From positions 3,906,001 to 3,970,000 of the forward strand of contig JAGTWJ010000019.1 of assembly GCA_020064725.1 (NCBI GenBank): DNA of 64,000 nucleotides. The letters run 5' to 3'. The notes beneath the pieces are model-generated. The model was given only the letters and a program-made list of their open reading frames with translations. It did not search any database and was not told the DNA's origin. This DNA comes from Drechslerella dactyloides. Its lineage: Eukaryota; Ascomycota; Orbiliomycetes; Orbiliales; Orbiliaceae. Below are positions 59,684 through 64,000 of this stretch, in pieces. Position 1 is the first letter of the stretch; every line of letters begins with the position of its first letter. Position numbers and translations under genes: made by a program.

Positions 59684-60322
59684 TGGGTCCATCCGTCCAT
59701 GTCTTAGACGGCGTATTTCGGTCGACGAGTATCGAGATGAGAGACTGAGACTCAACGGCATACCGCATGCCAGCTGGGCCTTTTATATTATATGTTGCCC
59801 AGAAGCTTGGGCTGATCACAGAGGCTTATAGTTACGACCTATATCAAGCCCTTTGAAATCGCATGTGGGGAGTATAGATAGAGACATTGGATTCACACCT
59901 GGCATCGAGGCTAGGATTCACAATAGCAGAGTGTGAACCAGCAACGAGCCCTTGCCCCAACCCGGAACATAAGCTTGAGGTCGCCTATGCATATCCAACG
60001 TCGTGATGCTGGACATATGATTCGCTGCATTCGACGAGATCCATTGATACCAATCTGATATACTCGACGATATTATCCAAGATGCTATTCATCGGCCGTG
60101 AAGCTGTGTGTTCCGTCTTCAATGTTTAGAGCTTCATGTATCCCTGTTGATGCATGCCAGGGTGCTGCAAGCTGTTCGGCCGCCGCGTTGCGCCAACACT
60201 GCCGCCATGCAAAAAAACACGACCTCGACCATCGCCAAAGCTGGTTACTCACTCCATCCAGCCCTCACGACACCCCAACATCCATCCCATCACCCATCAC
60301 CACCCGCATCCATTGAGTCGCG
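59684..60322. other. Spacer between the DUF4604 and PRP19 genes
   Basis: DUF4604 3' flank followed by the PRP19 promoter and leader, which is C-rich just before 60323. No gene. Confidence 0.5.
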
Positions 60323-62147
60323 ATGCTTTGCGCAAGTACGTCAGCTCCAACGAACTCTCCACCGCCTGCATCCGCTGCTGACGTCCCTCGAACCCTCCAG
60401 TTTCCGGCGAGACGCCGCAAGTCCCTACCATCTCAGCCAAGAGCGGTGAGTCTACAAGGATCCCGGGCATCCATTCCGTCCCAACGTCGACTAATCACGG
60501 TTCGCAGGCCATGTTTTCGAGAAGCGGTTGATCGAAGCGTATATTCAAGAGAACGGAAAGGACCCCGTAACAGGCGAGGAACTCACCCTCGACGACCTCA
60601 TCGACCTGAAAAGTACGTCCGCCGTTCACACCACCCGTTACCCGAGCATTTCGCTCGCCGTCGTCGAAAATACTAAAACTAACGTCCCGTCACGACTACA
60701 GCCGACAGAACCGTCCGCCCGCGCCCGCCAACAATCACCTCGATACCGTCGCTCCTGTCCGTTTTCCAGAACGAATGGGACGCCCTCGCGCTGGAGACCT
60801 ACACGCTACGGCAGCAGCTTGCGCAGACGCGTCAGGAGCTCAGCACCGCGTTGTACCAGCATGACGCGGCGGTGCGCGTAATCGGCCGGCTGATCAAGGA
60901 GCGGGATGAGGCGAGAGACGCGCTGTCGAAGATTACGGCTAGCGGGGTCGCTGCCGGTGCTCCGAGCGGAGGGGATGAGATGCAGGTTGACAGTAACGAT
61001 GTTCCCGCTGACGTTGTCGAGCGGATCGATGCCACGCATGCCGAGTATGTTTTATTCCCCCCACCCCCTTTAGATTGTATTATTTCATATTGAAGACAAG
61101 TGGATTGTGCTAATGTGTTTTTTTTTTGTATAAAGGCTCTCGGCTGGTCGCCGCAAGCGGCCGGTGCCGGCTGACTGGGCGGTGCCTGATACCATTGGAT
61201 CCTTCACGACGGTATCCTCATCCAAGTCGCCACTCTATCCGGGCGGGGCGTCCATTGCTCTCAACGCATCGCAGGAGCTGGCGCTGGTAGGAGGTGTCGA
61301 TGGTGCGTCTGGGGTGTACTCGCTGGGAGAAGAGAGTGTTTTGCGAGTCCTGCCTTCGGAAGATGGCGCGATTACGGATGCGACATGGTGGGGCGACCGG
61401 CCGGTGACCGCCTCGGCGTCTGGAGTTGTCAGAGTGTGGGAGGAGAGCGGCGACGAGAGCACGACCTTCCAGCGACACGCGGGCAAAGTCAGCGGTATCT
61501 GTCTACATCCGAGCGGCGATCTGCTCGGGTCTGTTGGTGTCGATAAGAGCTATGTTTTGTACGATCTCGCGGCGAGCAAGGCTGTTTCGCAGGTGTACAC
61601 CGAGTCTGGTAAGTTGCGCTTATCTTACGTCTACACACGCGGCGCGAAGACGACATGGCTAACCGGTTGTGATACAGCTTTGACGAGCACGCATTTCCAC
61701 CCCGACGGCCACCTGCTCGGGGCGGGCACGCAGGATGCCACCGTCGAGGTGTTCGATACCCGGGAAAACAAGGTGCTGGCCAAATTCGAGCCGCTCGCCG
61801 GACCGGTCAAGGCGCTCAGGTTCTCCGAGAACGGATTCTGGCTGGCGGTGGCGTGCAAAGGAGACAAGACGGTGTCTCTGTGGGATCTGCGGAAGGGACA
61901 GATGACAAAGGCGATTGAGATTGGCTCGGTGATCGAGTCTGTTGCATGGGACTACACCGGCCAGTATCTCGCGACAGCCGGGCCGCAGGGCGTGACGGTG
62001 CAGCACTACTCGAAGGCGAGCAAGGGATGGTCTGCACCGCTGCAGAGCGCGGTGCCGGCGGTTGCTCTCGCATGGGGTGCGCGGGCAGAATCGCTGGTTA
62101 CGCTGTCGGGCGACGGCGCGGTCACGGTTCTAGGGAAGGCTGAATAA
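60323..62147 (+). CDS. PRP19: Pre-mRNA-processing factor 19, U-box ubiquitin ligase
   Basis: Six exons (60323-60335, 60401-60445, 60508-60612, 60702-61044, 61136-61608, 61678-62147) give 482 residues. The N-terminal U-box is intact: MLCAISGETPQVPTISAKSGHVFEKRLIEAYI, then GKDPVTGEELTLDDLIDLK. The tetramerising coiled coil follows (about 75-140), then seven WD40 repeats (about 200-482; GKVSGICLHPSGDLLGSVGVDKSYVLYD, FHPDGHLLGAGTQDATVEVFD). Prp19 is the core of the NineTeen complex that activates the spliceosome by K63-type ubiquitination and also acts in transcription and DNA repair. The first coding exon is 13 nt. Intron 4 ends in TATAAAG, an AAG acceptor after a T-run; no CAG or TAG alternative keeps the ELSAGRRKRP junction. 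Confidence 0.95.
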
Positions 62148-63120
62148 CAGGGCTATATATCATTGACGAGGCTATGTGGAGGTTGAGGCCGGATCAGGCT
62201 GTTTACGATGCTATGGTTCATATTACAAAACTGCTGCTGCTGCTATCACCGTGTACAATAGTGCAATCCTTCTTTCTGTCATTTAGATATAAAGTATCCG
62301 TGGAGATAGTCGGGGTTTGCCGGCCAGTCGCGCTTGGCGAGTTTGCCACAAGGCTCAGAAGATTCTCGGCCGATTAGTAAGAACTCGCCAGCTTGGGGAA
62401 TTTCTGGTCTGTTTGGGGACTGTCCGGCGGCAGGAATTCGAATCCAGCATCCGACGCTGTTGCCCTCCTATCGCGAGCTCGGGCTGAGGGACGGAAGGAA
62501 GGCAGGAAGGAAGGACGAAGGACGAAGGACGGCGTTCTTGCGGGCCTGGGCAGCGGGCTTCCACTGGCGCTAAGTGTACGGACGCCCGAGCACTTTGTAT
62601 GCTTTTACGAAAACATCCCACGTCGTAACCTGCGCACCTCTCCTCCTCCACCACCTCACCTCCTTCGATCTGGCCGCACGGTTAATTGCCCGCCGACGCC
62701 GCGACGACACGTCCATTCTTCCAGGATCCTTCCGGGCTCTTCGACGGCCGTCTCTTTCTTGGTGACTGCGGCTGCTGGATTCCGTCTGTCGTGCGGGTTT
62801 ATCTCGGTTCCCCTGCGCCGGTATCGTTGATCGTCGAATCCGCTGGAGGACGCCAGTTCGCGGTATTACAGTGCCTGAATCTTCCCTTCTCACCGACTCC
62901 TCGTTCGTCTTGCGTACATGAACATACGCACGGCTGCGTTAGTAAGCGTTTAGGGCTAACGCTGCTGCACTAGGCTTCTTAAATTATATCTCCTGCCGGC
63001 TCTGCCTCTCCACTCCTCCGTCTCTCGTTCAACCTCCCTACTACGGCTGCCTCTCCACACCGCTGCAGCAAGCGACGGCAGAACTCATCCATCCAGCCGG
63101 CCGGCTTCGACACCGTAGCC
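62148..63120. other. Spacer between PRP19 and the RING-type gene
   Basis: PRP19 3' flank, then the promoter and pyrimidine-rich leader of the gene at 63121. A GGAAGGAC-type simple repeat lies at 62490-62530. No gene. Confidence 0.5.
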
Positions 63121-64000
63121 ATGATCAGACTACAGCGGGGTGGCCAGCCCGCTGCCTCCAACGGCCCCGTTGAGGTTATCGACCTGACCAATTCGCCGTC
63201 ACCCCCACCCTCGCCACATGAGCCTCGCCCTCCGGTCACACGTCGCCCGCCGACGATAAGCCGACGACACGCCCCCTACGACGCCAGAGACCGAGACCGC
63301 AACCGCTATCGAGAACGAGACCGGGAACGAGACCGTCGCCGCCGCCGCGACGCCCTCCAAGCCGATGTCATCGACCTCGACGAGCTGCCGGACCCAGAAC
63401 CGGCCCGTCGAACGGAAAGCAACCGCGAGGAACGCCGGCACTTCCACCACTTCCCACCGCCGTCCCCCGGCGACATCGAGCTGACGTTCGCCCACGCGCG
63501 GGTCCGCCAGCCGTCGCGAGACCCCTTCGTCCCGCCTGAGAACCCGTATCCGAACCCTCACCCTCCCCGCGCGGGACCTTCAGGTGCGCCTGCCGCCGAC
63601 CTCCCTCACCCGGACAACTGGTTTCCCTTTCTTCCTCCTCTCAATAACGCGAGGCCTAACTTTGTAGGTATAGGTGGCGCGCTCGAAGGCCTGCTGGATC
63701 TGGTCAGCGGGATCGGTATCCCGTTTCCCACGCGGTTTTCCGACTTTCTGGGCATGCCCGGCAACAATCATCGATTCCAGCTGCCCGTGCCGATTATACC
63801 GCCCCGCGACGCGGCGAACGAGGGCAGGGAGTTCCGTGCGCCGGGGATGAATCTGCCGTGGAACCAGGTGCCCGTGTTCGTGCGGGAGAACGAAGGCGAG
63901 GCGGAAGTCCAGATTACGGGACAGCATCATCCGGAGGACAAGCCGATTAAAGAGGCCCGTAAGGGGTTTACGCGCTCGCCGCAGAGCGACCAGGCGATTG
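63121..64000 (+). CDS. Putative SUMO-targeted RING E3 ligase, 5' part (runs off the window)
   Basis: An open frame from ATG 63121 stays open to the last base (293 codons). Residues 18-24 (VEVIDLT) and 82-88 (DVIDLDE), each beside acidic or Ser-rich residues, are good SUMO-interacting motifs. Between them is an Arg/Asp-rich stretch (RDRDRNRYRERDRERDRRRRRD). Later parts are Pro-rich (PFVPPENPYPNP) and end with KEARKGFTRSPQSDQAI, which resembles the segment just before the cysteine-rich RING of uncharacterised fungal proteins labelled cell cycle control protein. No cysteine cluster is visible before the window ends, so the RING itself is inference. A pseudo-intron (GTAGGTATAG at 63667) is not needed to keep the frame open. 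Confidence 0.65.
   Translation, partial: MIRLQRGGQPAASNGPVEVIDLTNSPSPPPSPHEPRPPVTRRPPTISRRHAPYDARDRDRNRYRERDRERDRRRRRDALQADVIDLDELPDPEPARRTESNREERRHFHHFPPPSPGDIELTFAHARVRQPSRDPFVPPENPYPNPHPPRAGPSGAPAADLPHPDNWFPFLPPLNNARPNFVGIGGALEGLLDLVSGIGIPFPTRFSDFLGMPGNNHRFQLPVPIIPPRDAANEGREFRAPGMNLPWNQVPVFVRENEGEAEVQITGQHHPEDKPIKEARKGFTRSPQSDQAI

Noticed and set aside
16565..62147. U1-70K, Dcp2, Taf14, RanBP1 and Prp19 as an RNA-processing cluster
   Set aside because: They are spread over 45 kb on both strands among unrelated genes; nothing beyond chance is visible.
63667..63677. GTAGGTATAG as an intron edge in the RING-type gene
   Set aside because: The frame is open across it and no matching partner site is needed.

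Overview
This window is nuclear DNA from a filamentous ascomycete (Pezizomycotina). Seventeen genes can be reconstructed in full and one is cut by the right edge. I joined exons by hand using GT...AG sites, CTAAC/CTGAC-type branch points and reading phase; every joined reading frame closes without an internal stop. The 17 complete genes hold about 50 introns, mostly 55-90 nt. High intron number, long intergenic spacers (up to about 4.5 kb) and fungal-only families (DUF4112, DUF4604, GT15) fit Pezizomycotina; I cannot name the class or genus. No transposon open reading frame, rRNA gene, complete tRNA gene or CRISPR array was seen.

Layout, left to right: heterotrimeric G-protein beta subunit (+, 1457-2945); divergent Ca2+/H+ exchanger-like protein (-, 5903-7882); phosducin-like G-beta regulator (+, 12374-13568); U1 snRNP 70K (-, 16565-18217) head to head with mitochondrial ribosomal protein mL43 (+, 18761-19326); decapping enzyme Dcp2 (-, 20687-23526); DUF4112 protein (+, 24820-25990); Rad5 helicase/ubiquitin ligase (-, 26678-30481); mitochondrial processing peptidase alpha (+, 32600-34391); serine palmitoyltransferase subunit Lcb2 (+, 36291-38305); YEATS protein Taf14 (-, 39969-41188); RanBP1 (-, 42740-43776); an 878-residue single-span membrane protein of unknown role (-, 44956-47592); a small type I membrane protein (+, 51805-53144); a GT15 alpha-1,2-mannosyltransferase (-, 55626-57518); DUF4604 protein (+, 59066-59683); Prp19 (+, 60323-62147); and the 5' part of a RING-ligase-like gene carrying SUMO-interacting motifs (+, 63121-64000).

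The genes are mostly unlinked housekeeping functions: G-protein signalling, splicing (U1-70K, Prp19), mRNA decay (Dcp2), DNA damage tolerance (Rad5), mitochondrial import and translation, sphingolipid synthesis, nuclear transport and Golgi mannosylation. The one functionally suggestive neighbourhood is G-beta with its phosducin-like chaperone, about 9.4 kb apart. The best candidates for something undescribed are a structured inverted-repeat element with Pol III-like boxes at 53778-54150, a tandem 3' splice site that decides the C-terminus of the phosducin-like protein, coding-like fragments in the spacer at 8370-9600, and two orphan membrane proteins.
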